Source: Heyndrickxia coagulans 36D1
Lineage (GTDB): Bacteria > Bacillota > Bacilli > Bacillales > Bacillaceae_C
DNA length: 64,000 bases
Assembly: GCF_000169195.2 (NCBI RefSeq)
Contig: NC_016023.1
Coordinates: forward strand, 1,488,001-1,552,000
Reading direction: 5' to 3'
Shown here: piece by piece, positions 54,435-64,000 of the stretch
How the letters are laid out: each line of letters starts with the position of its first letter
Numbering within the stretch: position 1 is the first letter of the stretch
The notes under the pieces: model-generated
Seen by the model: the letters and a program-made list of their open reading frames with translations, nothing else
Database searches by the model: none
Told to the model about the DNA's origin: nothing
Program-made: the position numbers and the translations under genes

Positions 54435-57400
54435 ATGGCTGACACAGAAATTTACCGCCCGAAACATGCGGTCCGTTTTGTCACAGCGTCCAGTTTGTTT
54501 GACGGTCACGATGCTTCCATCAACATTATGCGGAGGATTTTGCAGGCAAGCGGTGCGGAAGTCATTCATCTCGGTCACAACCGCTCGGCACGCGAAATTG
54601 TCCAGGCGGCGATTCAGGAAGATGTCCAGGGCATTGCCGTTTCTTCTTACCAGGGAGGGCATCTCGAGTTTTTCAAGTATATGTATGATTTGCTCCAGGA
54701 AAACGGCGCCTCCGGGATCCGTATTTACGGCGGGGGTGGAGGCGTCATCATCCCGCGTGAGATGAAAGAACTGCATGACTACGGGATCGCGCGGATTTTT
54801 TCACCGGAGGACGGCAGAAAGCTCGGCCTTCAGGGGATGATCAATATCATGCTCCGGGAGTGCGACCATCCGACGGTAACGGAAGCGGATTTTGTAAAAG
54901 AGGTGGAGCGCTTAAGCGAAGGGCGGATCGGTTCTGTTGCCAGGCTGATTTCTTATGCCGAGAACCATTTGAACCATCAGGAAGCGCTCGCTGCCCTTGA
55001 AGCTGCGGTGCCGGCTGTGAAGAAAGCGCCGGTCGTGGGCATCACCGGTACCGGGGGAGCGGGGAAGAGCTCATTAACAGATGAACTGATCCGCCGTTTT
55101 TTGCACGACCATCCGGAAAGTAAAATTGCCGTTCTTTCGGTCGACCCGACGAAGCAAAAAACGGGGGGCGCATTGCTTGGCGACCGGATCCGGATGAACG
55201 CGATTTTCCATCCGAACGTTTTTTTGCGGAGCATGGCTACGAGGGCATCCCGTTCCGAACTTTCCCTTGCCATCCATGACGCCATCCGGATTGTAAAGGC
55301 TGCCGGCTTTGATTTGATTTTGATCGAAACAAGCGGGATCGGCCAGGGGGACGCCGAAATTACGAATGTTTCCGATGTTGCCATGTATGTGATGACGAGC
55401 GAATTCGGAGCGCCTTCCCAGCTTGAAAAAATTGATATGATCGATTACGCGGACCTCATTGCGATCAACAAATTCGAGCGGAAAGGTTCAGAGGATGCGA
55501 AAAAGCAGGTGCAAAAGCAGTACCAGCGGAGCCATCTGCTGTTTGATCAAAGCCTGGATGAGATGCCGGTATACGGTACGATTGCCAGCCAGTTTCATGA
55601 TCCGGGCACAAACGCCTTATATGGCGCCCTGATGGAAAAAATCAATGAAAAGAGCGGAACGGCTTTTCGCTCGTCTTTTTCAAAAAAACAGGAAGCGGGC
55701 AACCGGCATACCATCATCCCGGCAAGCCGCAGCCATTACTTGCGGGAAATTGCAGAAACCGTCCGCCGGTACCATAAAAAGGCGGAGGCACAGGCAATGC
55801 TCGCACGGAGAATGTTTCAACTCGAAGGCGCCATTACGGCTGCAAAGGAGTCCGGGGCAGCAGAGGATGTGATCGCATCGCTTGAAGCGCTTCGTACGGA
55901 AGCGGAAAAAGGGCTGACAGAAGAATCGAAAACCCTTTTGAAAAGCTGGCCGGATGTAAAGCAAAAATACAGCGGGGAGACGGTCACTGTCAAAATCCGC
56001 AATAAAGAGATCACAACGAGGATCAGAACAACAAGCTTGTCTGGGCTCTCGATCCCGAAAGTGGCGCTGCCGGATTGGGAAGACAAGGGCGAGATTTTAA
56101 AATGGCTGTATAAAGAAAATGTGCCAGGGGCATTTCCTTTTACGGCTGGCGTTTTCCCGTTTAAGCGACAGGAAGAAGATCCGAAGCGGCAGTTTGCGGG
56201 GGAAGGGACACCGGAACGGACAAACCGGCGCTTCCATTATTTATCAAAAGATGATCCGGCAAAGCGGCTGAGCACGGCTTTTGACTCGGTAACGCTGTAC
56301 GGCGAAGATCCGGATGAGCGCCCGGATATTTACGGAAAAGTCGGCGAGTCAGGGGTAAGTGTGTGCACGCTCGATGATATGAAAAAACTGTATGCGGGTT
56401 TTGACCTTTGTGCGCCTTCGACTTCTGTTTCCATGACGATTAACGGCCCCGCGCCGGTCATTCTGGCAATGTTCATGAATACGGCAATTGACCAGCAGGT
56501 GAAAAAGAAAGAAGCGGAGCTCGGGCGCGTTTTAACCGTAGAGGAATTTACGGAGGTGCGCGAAAAGACGCTGCAGACGGTCAGGGGCACCGTGCAGGCG
56601 GATATTTTAAAAGAAGACCAGGGCCAGAATACATGCATTTTCTCAACTGAATTTGCACTCCGGATGATGGGTGATATCCAACAGTATTTTATTGACCATA
56701 AAGTGCGCAATTATTATTCGGTCTCGATTTCCGGATACCATATCGCAGAAGCGGGTGCGAATCCAATTTCACAGCTTGCGTTCACACTTGCAAACGGTTT
56801 CACCTATGTGGAGTATTATTTAGGAAGGGGCATGAAGGTGGATGATTTTGCCCCGAACCTTTCATTCTTTTTCTCGAACGGGCTTGATCCGGAATATACG
56901 GTGATCGGGCGTGTTGCAAGAAGAATCTGGGCGGTTGTGATGCGCGATTTATACGGGGCAAATGAGCGGAGCCAGAAGCTGAAGTACCATGTTCAGACAT
57001 CCGGCCGGTCGCTCCATGCACAGGAAATTGATTTCAATGATATCCGCACGACGCTGCAGGCGCTGATGGCCCTTCAGGATCATTGCAATTCGCTTCATAC
57101 CAATGCTTACGATGAAGCGATTACGACACCGACCGAGGAATCGGTGCGCCGCGCGATGGCGATCCAGCTGATTATTACAAAAGAGCATGGATTGTCGAAA
57201 AATGAAAATCCGCTGCAAGGTTCTTTTATCATTGAAGAACTGACAGACCTTGTCGAAGCCGCCGTTTTGGAGGAATTTGAACGTATCAATGACCGCGGCG
57301 GGGTGCTCGGCGCAATGGAAACCCAGTATCAGAGGGGAAAAATTCAGGAAGAGTCGATGGAATATGAGGTCAGAAAGCATTCCGGCGCCCTCCCGATTAT

Positions 57401-57689
57401 CGGCGTCAACACCTTCCTGAATCCAAACCCGAAAAACGAGGACGAACTGAACAATATGCAGCTTGCACGCGCAACAAAGGAAGAAAAAGATTTGCAGATC
57501 AAAAATTTGCGTGATTTCCAGGCCCGCCACAAAGCAGAAGCGGAAGCCGCACTGGAAAAATTAAAGCAAACCGCGGTTTCAGGAGGCAATATTTTCGCCG
57601 AGCTTATGGAAACCGTCAAAGTCGCAAGTCTCGGCCAAATCACCAACACCCTCTACCAAATTGGCGGGCAATACAGAAGGAATATGTGA
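54435..57689 (+). CDS. icmF: Fused isobutyryl-CoA mutase IcmF
   Basis: The product is 1084 aa in three parts: B12-binding domain (1-140, with the His of [11 protein letters not shown] near 25 as cobalt ligand), MeaB/ArgK-like G-protein chaperone (about 195-430, [18 protein letters not shown]) and the TIM-barrel mutase large subunit (about 520-1084). It interconverts isobutyryl- and n-butyryl-CoA. ATG 54435 follows AAGGAGG at 5 nt; ATG 54432 is too close. With the dehydrogenases it should feed valine-derived acyl groups into beta-oxidation. Confidence 0.93.
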   Translation: MADTEIYRPKHAVRFVTASSLFDGHDASINIMRRILQASGAEVIHLGHNRSAREIVQAAIQEDVQGIAVSSYQGGHLEFFKYMYDLLQENGASGIRIYGGGGGVIIPREMKELHDYGIARIFSPEDGRKLGLQGMINIMLRECDHPTVTEADFVKEVERLSEGRIGSVARLISYAENHLNHQEALAALEAAVPAVKKAPVVGITGTGGAGKSSLTDELIRRFLHDHPESKIAVLSVDPTKQKTGGALLGDRIRMNAIFHPNVFLRSMATRASRSELSLAIHDAIRIVKAAGFDLILIETSGIGQGDAEITNVSDVAMYVMTSEFGAPSQLEKIDMIDYADLIAINKFERKGSEDAKKQVQKQYQRSHLLFDQSLDEMPVYGTIASQFHDPGTNALYGALMEKINEKSGTAFRSSFSKKQEAGNRHTIIPASRSHYLREIAETVRRYHKKAEAQAMLARRMFQLEGAITAAKESGAAEDVIASLEALRTEAEKGLTEESKTLLKSWPDVKQKYSGETVTVKIRNKEITTRIRTTSLSGLSIPKVALPDWEDKGEILKWLYKENVPGAFPFTAGVFPFKRQEEDPKRQFAGEGTPERTNRRFHYLSKDDPAKRLSTAFDSVTLYGEDPDERPDIYGKVGESGVSVCTLDDMKKLYAGFDLCAPSTSVSMTINGPAPVILAMFMNTAIDQQVKKKEAELGRVLTVEEFTEVREKTLQTVRGTVQADILKEDQGQNTCIFSTEFALRMMGDIQQYFIDHKVRNYYSVSISGYHIAEAGANPISQLAFTLANGFTYVEYYLGRGMKVDDFAPNLSFFFSNGLDPEYTVIGRVARRIWAVVMRDLYGANERSQKLKYHVQTSGRSLHAQEIDFNDIRTTLQALMALQDHCNSLHTNAYDEAITTPTEESVRRAMAIQLIITKEHGLSKNENPLQGSFIIEELTDLVEAAVLEEFERINDRGGVLGAMETQYQRGKIQEESMEYEVRKHSGALPIIGVNTFLNPNPKNEDELNNMQLARATKEEKDLQIKNLRDFQARHKAEAEAALEKLKQTAVSGGNIFAELMETVKVASLGQITNTLYQIGGQYRRNM

Positions 57690-57881
57690 ACAGAAAGTCC
57701 CGCCGCCTTGCCCGTATCCGACAGGCAAATGTTCTGGCCGGAATAAGCTAAGGGCTTTATTACGGGCAGGTTATGCTATCCGAGGAGCCGGCTGCAAGAA
57801 GTATTGTTCTTAAAAAACTGGCAAAAATTTCGATTATACACGCGTTCTATTCATATTGCGAATGAATTAGAAAAAAGAAAG

Positions 57882-57926
57882 AGAAGCGAAAAGCTATTGC
57901 ATCATATCACGATAGCTTTTCGCTTC
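57882..57926 (-). terminator. Terminator of the minus-strand ABC operon
   Basis: AGAAGCGAAAAGCTAT / ATAGCTTTTCGCTTCT, a perfect 16-bp stem, followed on the minus strand by CTTTCTTTTTTC. It lies just after the permease stop. Confidence 0.9.
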
Positions 57927-57947
57927 TTTATTTATGTCCAAGGCGTG

Positions 57948-60413
57948 TTACTCATCCCTTCTAAGGAAAGAAGCAATTGATTGACGTTGTAAGGAACGAT
58001 TTATTATATAGCCCCCGATAATGAGAAAACTGATTTCAATTAAAATAGACAACAGAAAATATTTAAAATAGAAAACAAGGGGATACTGACGCGGTAACAT
58101 TATCAATCCAATACAACAAATTAACATACTTAAAATCATAGAGACAAAAACATAAATGAATATTTCGCTAAAAACGAGTTGCATGATGTTTCTTTTACTC
58201 ATCCCAAGAGATAAGTAAATGCCCCACTGTCTCTTCTGAGTTTGATATTTGCTAAAGATCATGATCGTGACGGAAATCGCAGTGAGGATAAGAGAGACAA
58301 AAAACAAAAGCATGCCAAGCACCTTGAGATAATTATAAATTTTATTATCGTCTTTTATTAATTGAGAAGTATTCTGCACTAAGCTGCCAGGAAATGTTGA
58401 CGATAAGGATTTTACTTGTTTATCAAGATTCATTTTTTCTTTATGAGAGATATCTTTTTTCGTGTAAATCTCAAGTTCATTAAACCCATGGAACAAACCG
58501 GATTTTACTGCGGTTTGAGTGTCCATCAAAATAATAAAGTCATCTTTTTTTATTTCTACAGAAGGGCTGACTCTATATTTAAATGGTTTATGAATAACAT
58601 CTAGAATTTTTAACTTTTTTTGACTGGTTTTCATTCCAGTTGGCGTTTTATACAATCTGACTAAAGTCAATGTATTTCCAACTAAGATTTTATCCTCGTT
58701 TGTGTTTTTCTTGTTAACTGGATTATAAATGAATGCTTTGCCATCAAGATCTTTATATTTCTTTGGAGCCTCAATATTTTTCCAGTCGTCTTTATTGAGA
58801 AGAACGTATTTTACATCCGGAATAATAATTTTATTATTATAAGTTTTATAAGTAGAGTTTTCGTTAAAGATCCAATTGTTAATGGAAGGTGTAATCATTT
58901 TCCGATCAATTAGCGTTTCGACATCTTCCATGAATGGAGTTTTATCTATGTATAAAACCCCGGGTGTTTTTTCCAGTTTTTTTACTTCAGCTTCTGTAAA
59001 GGTTAATCCCTGGTGACTTAATACTTTTAAATTTTGTTGTGTTTTAAAGCTAAAAGCTTCTTGGGAGTTTAAATAATACTTGGATTTAAGCCCTTCCCAA
59101 CTATATAAATTATCTTTTTGAATATAATTTGTAAATGTGAATGTTAAAGATGAAAAGCATAAAATTAATACAGTAAGGTAGAATTGCTTCGGATTCGAAA
59201 ATAATTCTTTCACTAATAATTTTCCATAGCTAGAATGAAAGCCTTTAAAAACGCTTTTATATCGTTCGCTGAAACTTACACGATTTTGCTGGTTCAATAG
59301 TTCTTGTACATGTAATGTGCCGGACTCCTTAACATTTTTAAGGAATAAAAATAAGATCATAAAGAATAATCCAATGTATAGTAATATACTCATTCCAACC
59401 ATTTCAATCATCAGCATAAAGTTAGAAAAATACTCTCTGTATGAGAAATGAATGATTAGTGACTGAATAGAATATACTATAGGAAATGAAAATAAGGCAC
59501 TTAAAACAAAAATAATAACAGCTTGGTAAATGTATATGCGGTATAAAGCTCGTTGACTTGCACCTACGGATTTCATAATACCCAATTTTTTATGTTGATC
59601 TTGGGTAAAATATAAAATGAGACTGTTTATAGAAAATAGTGAAAGAATCACAATTAATAATTGAAATGTAATCGATAAGGACCTGATAGTATCACATTGA
59701 TTTAGTCCGTTATTAAATAATCGACTATTAACAGTGCCTTGTTGGTCATAGTGATTAATAAGATCTATTGATTTTTCAAACGAATCTTTTGTGCTTTCGT
59801 TATATTTGAACAAAAAACTATTATTTTTCTTATAATTGGTAGTTAACTGTTTAGATATAAATATATTCGGGAAGTCATTGACACCCTTCTCAAAATCCTC
59901 GGCTACTGACCATTGTGATGAATAATTTTTTACTATTCCAACAAGGCGTAAGCTTTTCGTGCTGTTGCCAATTTTGATTGTTCTTTTTTCCGCGATTCTC
60001 CAATTTTTTAAAGGGCCTTGTAAATACGCAGATTCTATCGCAACCTCATTTGGCTTCTCCGGAAATCTCCCACTTATTAATTTTAAATGCCCCAATAATA
60101 TTGATTTTTTATCCATCCAGCCCACCGTTGCAAATCTATCACTACTAACTTTAGTTTTACCAATAATTTGATATACTCCTACCGATATCCCCTTATTTCT
60201 CTTCAACAATGATTTTTTTGTTTCTGTAATATTTGTTAACATACCGGTATGTTCTCCGTAAGTATTCTGAGCCTTTTGTTTAATTGCCGATCTTACAGAT
60301 TCAGAAGCAATAAATATAGAAGCTACGGATGATAGAACAATCGCAATTGAACCAGCGATGAGAAATAACCATTTTTTTCGCGATAAAAGAATTTTCATGC
60401 TTAAATTAAACAT
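57948..60413 (-). CDS. FtsX-like ABC transporter permease, 821 aa
   Basis: The architecture is TM (about 12-32), large extracytoplasmic domain (about 35-255), three TMs (about 260-370), a TM near 430, a second extracellular domain (about 450-700) and three C-terminal TMs. This double FtsX layout is seen in MacB/BceB-like permeases of peptide resistance or lipoprotein export systems. It overlaps the ATPase gene by 8 bp. Codon use is strongly AT-biased compared with icmF and rpoE on both sides, suggesting horizontal insertion. Confidence 0.82.
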   Translation of the reverse strand: MFNLSMKILLSRKKWLFLIAGSIAIVLSSVASIFIASESVRSAIKQKAQNTYGEHTGMLTNITETKKSLLKRNKGISVGVYQIIGKTKVSSDRFATVGWMDKKSILLGHLKLISGRFPEKPNEVAIESAYLQGPLKNWRIAEKRTIKIGNSTKSLRLVGIVKNYSSQWSVAEDFEKGVNDFPNIFISKQLTTNYKKNNSFLFKYNESTKDSFEKSIDLINHYDQQGTVNSRLFNNGLNQCDTIRSLSITFQLLIVILSLFSINSLILYFTQDQHKKLGIMKSVGASQRALYRIYIYQAVIIFVLSALFSFPIVYSIQSLIIHFSYREYFSNFMLMIEMVGMSILLYIGLFFMILFLFLKNVKESGTLHVQELLNQQNRVSFSERYKSVFKGFHSSYGKLLVKELFSNPKQFYLTVLILCFSSLTFTFTNYIQKDNLYSWEGLKSKYYLNSQEAFSFKTQQNLKVLSHQGLTFTEAEVKKLEKTPGVLYIDKTPFMEDVETLIDRKMITPSINNWIFNENSTYKTYNNKIIIPDVKYVLLNKDDWKNIEAPKKYKDLDGKAFIYNPVNKKNTNEDKILVGNTLTLVRLYKTPTGMKTSQKKLKILDVIHKPFKYRVSPSVEIKKDDFIILMDTQTAVKSGLFHGFNELEIYTKKDISHKEKMNLDKQVKSLSSTFPGSLVQNTSQLIKDDNKIYNYLKVLGMLLFFVSLILTAISVTIMIFSKYQTQKRQWGIYLSLGMSKRNIMQLVFSEIFIYVFVSMILSMLICCIGLIMLPRQYPLVFYFKYFLLSILIEISFLIIGGYIINRSLQRQSIASFLRRDE

Positions 60414-61086
60414 TTTCTTGTATCACCTGCAATCTCCCGTTTTTCATAAGAAACAAAGTATCTGGAAATTCGAATAAATTCTTTTCGTGAGTGACAACAA
60501 TCAGTGTTATATTTTTTTTGTTACACAGACTTGTGAATAAATGGATCATTTTTTTGGTTGTTTCTCCATCAAGATTACCGGTGGGCTCATCGGCAAATAT
60601 AATTTCGGGATCAGTAATAAGTGCCCGGGCAATGGCTACTCTTTGTTGTTCCCCTCCTGATAAAAAGTCAGGAAGCTTATGTAATTGATTTTCAATCCCT
60701 AAATATCCAGCTAATTCTTCCACTTTATTTGTTCTTTCATGCCTATTTATAAACATGAGTGGAAGTTCTATATTTTCTTTTACAGTCAATTCCGGAATAA
60801 GTTGAAAAGATTGGAATATAAATCCGTATTGTTCTCCTCTAATAGCAGCCTGTTCCGAATCCTTTAGATCATAAAAGGATTTTCCTTTGTAATATACTTT
60901 TCCAGATGTGGGTTTCTCCATTCCTCCCAGAATATTTAACAAGGTTGATTTCCCTGCTCCACTTTTCCCTTCAATGACATAAATCTTTCCTTTTTGAATG
61001 GTAAGGGATGTTTCTTTCAATTCCATGTTACTGCTCTTTTGATTATATCTTTTACAAATTCGATTAGCTTCTATTAATGCTTCCAT
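60406..61086 (-). CDS. ABC transporter ATP-binding protein (MacB/LolD type)
   Basis: The product is 226 aa: Walker [13 protein letters not shown] near 37, Q-loop [13 protein letters not shown] near 85, signature [15 protein letters not shown] near 137, Walker [15 protein letters not shown] near 157 and switch His VTHE. The EPTGNLD motif is typical of MacB/LolD/FtsE ATPases. ATG 61086 has AAGGAG 7 nt upstream. It pairs with the FtsX-like permease. Confidence 0.9.
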   Translation of the reverse strand: MEALIEANRICKRYNQKSSNMELKETSLTIQKGKIYVIEGKSGAGKSTLLNILGGMEKPTSGKVYYKGKSFYDLKDSEQAAIRGEQYGFIFQSFQLIPELTVKENIELPLMFINRHERTNKVEELAGYLGIENQLHKLPDFLSGGEQQRVAIARALITDPEIIFADEPTGNLDGETTKKMIHLFTSLCNKKNITLIVVTHEKNLFEFPDTLFLMKNGRLQVIQENV

Positions 61087-61131
61087 AATATTCTCCTTCA
61101 ATAAAAACGATAATATTTTTGAGCTATGTAT

Positions 61132-61179
61132 TCATATGGTCATTTTAGGTATGGATCTGCATCGTAAGTCATTATTCAT
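61132..61179 (-). CDS. Possible 15-residue leader peptide
   Basis: ATG 61179 has GAGGAG 9 nt upstream and encodes MNNDLRCRSIPKMTI before TGA. It lies 45 bp upstream of the ABC ATPase gene. It could be a regulatory leader or a chance frame. Confidence 0.25.
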   Translation of the reverse strand: MNNDLRCRSIPKMTI

Positions 61180-61339
61180 AGAAGAGATCTCCTCGCGGCA
61201 TAGTGGTTGCCATTTTTTGTGAATGGCTGGCAAAATGGGAGAAGTAAAACTACTCTCTGAATTTTGAAGTTTCCAGTATATTGATAATGATGGAACTTTT
61301 TAAAAAAGAATCTGTTTAACATAATATTCCAATTATAAT

Positions 61340-61531
61340 GTGAGTTTACTCATACCGACAATATTGATATTAGCATTATATATTCCGACTGAAGCAGGTG
61401 CCAAGCGTTCTGGCCATTCTTTTAGTATTGTTGCAAACGTTACCGGGCCAACAAAGGATAAGTTGGATACTGATACAGCTAAAACTACAGTGCCAGCAAA
61501 GCTGAACGACCCAAATAGCATTTTCCGCTAG
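61340..61531 (+). CDS. Possible small exported peptide, 63 aa
   Basis: GTG 61340 opens 63 codons whose first 20 residues look like a signal or anchor helix (MSLLIPTILILALYIPTEAG), followed by a polar Thr/Asp/Lys-rich tail. A strong terminator lies 40 bp after the stop. Against it: no ribosome site, and the TATAAT abuts the GTG (leaderless at best). It might be the cargo of the adjacent ABC transporter or a remnant. Confidence 0.35.
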   Translation: MSLLIPTILILALYIPTEAGAKRSGHSFSIVANVTGPTKDKLDTDTAKTTVPAKLNDPNSIFR

Positions 61532-61570
61532 GAGTTGCCGCTGGACAAAAATGCAGCGTGTGCTTCCAAA

Positions 61571-61607
61571 AGCAAAAAACCGGCAGCTGAATGCCGGTTT
61601 TTTGCTT
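61571..61607 (+). terminator. Rho-independent terminator
   Basis: GCAAAAAACCGGCA / TGCCGGTTTTTTGC, a perfect inverted repeat with a short loop. Confidence 0.85.
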
Positions 61608-61766
61608 TCGCTCAATGGCAAGTACGAAAATAAATTTTCTTTCCACATAGAATTCTGTTGTTTCTTTCTACCAGATGGATGTAAAATGGACAAGGATATA
61701 GGAGATGTGCTTGAATAGGCGGAAGGTGGGAGTAGGACTCGTCAATCGCTTATTTTTTCAAGGGAT

Positions 61767-61982
61767 GTGGACTGTTTGTTTTCTTTCATCAAAATTTTAC
61801 TATCATGCAGCGGTATGATCGTTTTTTTGCTGGCTGGGTATTATTTATACAGTAAAGAACTTGGTGCCATCCCTTTTTTAATCCTCTCTTTTTTTCTGTT
61901 TTATCTTGCATACCGGCTGATGAGGACACCGGGCCGCTTAAAAATCCGGGATAAAAAAAGCCGGAAAAGGCCGCGGGGCTAG
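61767..61982 (+). CDS. Small membrane protein, 71 aa
   Basis: The product has two membrane helices (about 5-27 and 32-49) and a strongly basic C-terminus (RTPGRLKIRDKKSRKRPRG). I do not recognise it. GTG 61767 has AAGGG close upstream; no other in-frame start is available before a stop at 61716. It precedes rpoE. Confidence 0.45.
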   Translation: MDCLFSFIKILLSCSGMIVFLLAGYYLYSKELGAIPFLILSFFLFYLAYRLMRTPGRLKIRDKKSRKRPRG

Positions 61983-62097
61983 CATAAACGTTTGCTTTTT
62001 GTATATAATGGTAAATATGTTTTCTATTAAATCATGCAAAGATTAGCATTTGCCTGCCATATAGCAGTTTTGATCAATGAGAAAGGGTGTGCGACGC

Positions 62098-62682
62098 GTG
62101 AGCTTGCGACAGTTGCCGAAAGAAGAACTGAAGGAAATGTCTTTTATCGAGTTGGCGGAACAAATATTGGAGGAAAAGAAACAAGTGACTTCCTTCCAGG
62201 ACTTGCTTGCGGAAATCGGCGCGGTTTTAGGATTGCCGGAAGAAGAGACCGAAAGAAAAATGATCCAGTTCTATACGGACTTAAACATTGACGGGAGATT
62301 TATCAGCCTGGGGGACAACACTTGGGGTCTCCGCGCCTGGTACCCGGTTGACCAGATTGACGAAGAAGTGACCCACACCGTGAAAACAAAAACGAAGCGG
62401 AAAAAAGCGAAAGTTGTCGAGGAAGAAGAGGACATTATTGATGATGAGGACCTCGATCTTGAGGATATCGATGATGTCGTCGAAGATGATGATGAGGATT
62501 TTGCCGACGAAGACGAGGAAGATGAAGATTTGGCCGAAGACGAAGATTTGGCTGACGATGAGTTTTCTGATATCGATGAAGATGAAGATGATGATGAAAC
62601 TTTCGAAGACGATGAACTGCTCACGGATGATTTCGACATTACTGAAGACGAAGAAGAGGAAGACGCTAACGACAAAGATTAG
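62098..62682 (+). CDS. rpoE: RNA polymerase delta subunit
   Basis: The product is about 194 aa: an N-terminal HARE-HTH-like folded domain (about 1-90, MSFIELAEQILEEKK...FYTDLNIDGRFISLGDNTWGLR) and a very acidic Asp/Glu C-terminal half. Delta raises transcription specificity and recycles RNA polymerase by displacing nucleic acid. GTG 62098 is favoured (AAAGGG upstream) over ATG 62077, which lacks a ribosome site. A TATAAT lies at 62004-62009. The place before pyrG is conserved. Confidence 0.93.
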   Translation: MSLRQLPKEELKEMSFIELAEQILEEKKQVTSFQDLLAEIGAVLGLPEEETERKMIQFYTDLNIDGRFISLGDNTWGLRAWYPVDQIDEEVTHTVKTKTKRKKAKVVEEEEDIIDDEDLDLEDIDDVVEDDDEDFADEDEEDEDLAEDEDLADDEFSDIDEDEDDDETFEDDELLTDDFDITEDEEEEDANDKD

Positions 62683-62684
62683 TC

Positions 62685-62723
62685 TTGACTTCTTTCCAGG
62701 ACAACGGTATTATTATGTTTGGG
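62685..62723 (+). promoter_or_regulatory. pyrG promoter with GGG initiation site
   Basis: TTGACT (62685-62690), 17 bp, TATTAT (62708-62713) and a start at GGGCTCC (62721). In B. subtilis the same GGGC start allows reiterative G addition when CTP is low. Confidence 0.85.
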
Positions 62724-62760
62724 CTCCTTTGAAAAGGACGGAATATCGCAAAATAAATCA

Positions 62761-62799
62761 AGCTCCCCCTTGCAACCCGTATTGCAAGAGGGGCTTTTT
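62761..62799 (+). terminator. pyrG CTP-sensitive attenuator
   Basis: AGCTCCCCCTTGCAA (62761-62775) / TTGCAAGAGGGGCT (62782-62795) then TTTTT. Extra G residues at the 5' end of the transcript can pair with the C/U-rich left arm and prevent termination. The layout follows the pyrG mechanism described in B. subtilis. Confidence 0.88.
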
Positions 62800-62852
62800 G
62801 TTTTTTACAGGACTGATTTAAAAAACGATTCATACCAGACCCAAGCCCTTAA

Positions 62853-64000
<1,148 letters not shown>

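Noticed and set aside
62271-62675. Serine-rich minus-strand open frame opposite rpoE
   Set aside because: It is the mirror of the Asp/Glu codon tract of the delta subunit; no ribosome site and no family features.

Overview
The window looks like chromosome of a low-to-moderate-GC, spore-forming Bacillaceae member. Sporulation and germination genes (rsfA, gerQ, an asnO-type asparagine synthetase), bacillithiol synthesis (bshB2/yojF), coproheme-dependent heme synthesis (hemQ) and long synteny with the Bacillus subtilis ywd-ywf-ywh-ywj-pyrG region all point there. From gene content I would guess Heyndrickxia (Weizmannia/Bacillus) coagulans or a close relative; this is inference and was not searched.

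Layout. 1-1.6 kb: an IS4-family insertion sequence whose transposase is broken by one in-frame TGA. 1.7-20 kb: a mosaic of housekeeping genes: a DUF1646 permease, asnO, a LysR regulator divergent from cidAB-like holin/antiholin genes, a YbaK deacylase, a two-component system, a MurR/RpiR regulator, an alkaline phosphatase behind a PhoP-box-like array, a long RecQ, a HAD phosphatase, yojF-bshB2 and pdxK. 20-27.5 kb: an AT-rich accessory island with an MFS transporter, two convergent ABC modules, three 53-55-residue two-TM proteins and a one-domain XRE regulator. The regulator and one ABC operon have near-identical promoters with the same palindrome upstream. 27.6-47.4 kb: the conserved block yflT-ung-ywdI-ywdK-gerQ-hemQ-pta-lipL-rsfA-ywfO-ywgA-ywhB-ywhC-ywhD-pbpG-speB-ywiB-argS-clsB. 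It carries a perfect parS site. 47.5-57.7 kb: an acyl-CoA catabolic locus (fadF, thiolase, two acyl-CoA dehydrogenases, TetR regulator, fused isobutyryl-CoA mutase) behind a FadR-box promoter. 58-61.5 kb: a second AT-rich insertion with a MacB/FtsX-type ABC transporter. 61.7-64 kb: rpoE and the start of pyrG with its CTP-sensing attenuator.

The most unusual content is repetitive non-coding DNA. A family of 52-bp units, each built on a 10-bp-arm palindrome (TGTCYTTCAT, about 7 nt, ATGAARGACA), forms a 7-unit array at 1.96-2.28 kb and a 15-unit array at 34.3-35.1 kb. The larger array runs directly into about 12 units of a diverged subfamily with the same 52-bp period (35.1-35.7 kb). Internal 104-bp and 209-bp duplications show that the array grew by block amplification. 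A second family, MITE-like with ends related to AAAACTTATATAAAATG, is present in three copies. Tandem repeats also lie upstream of ywfO (72 bp) and of the thiolase gene (about 90 bp).

Limits: all calls are from reading the sequence. No database search, folding calculation or GC computation was run, and start codons were chosen by ribosome-binding-site spacing.
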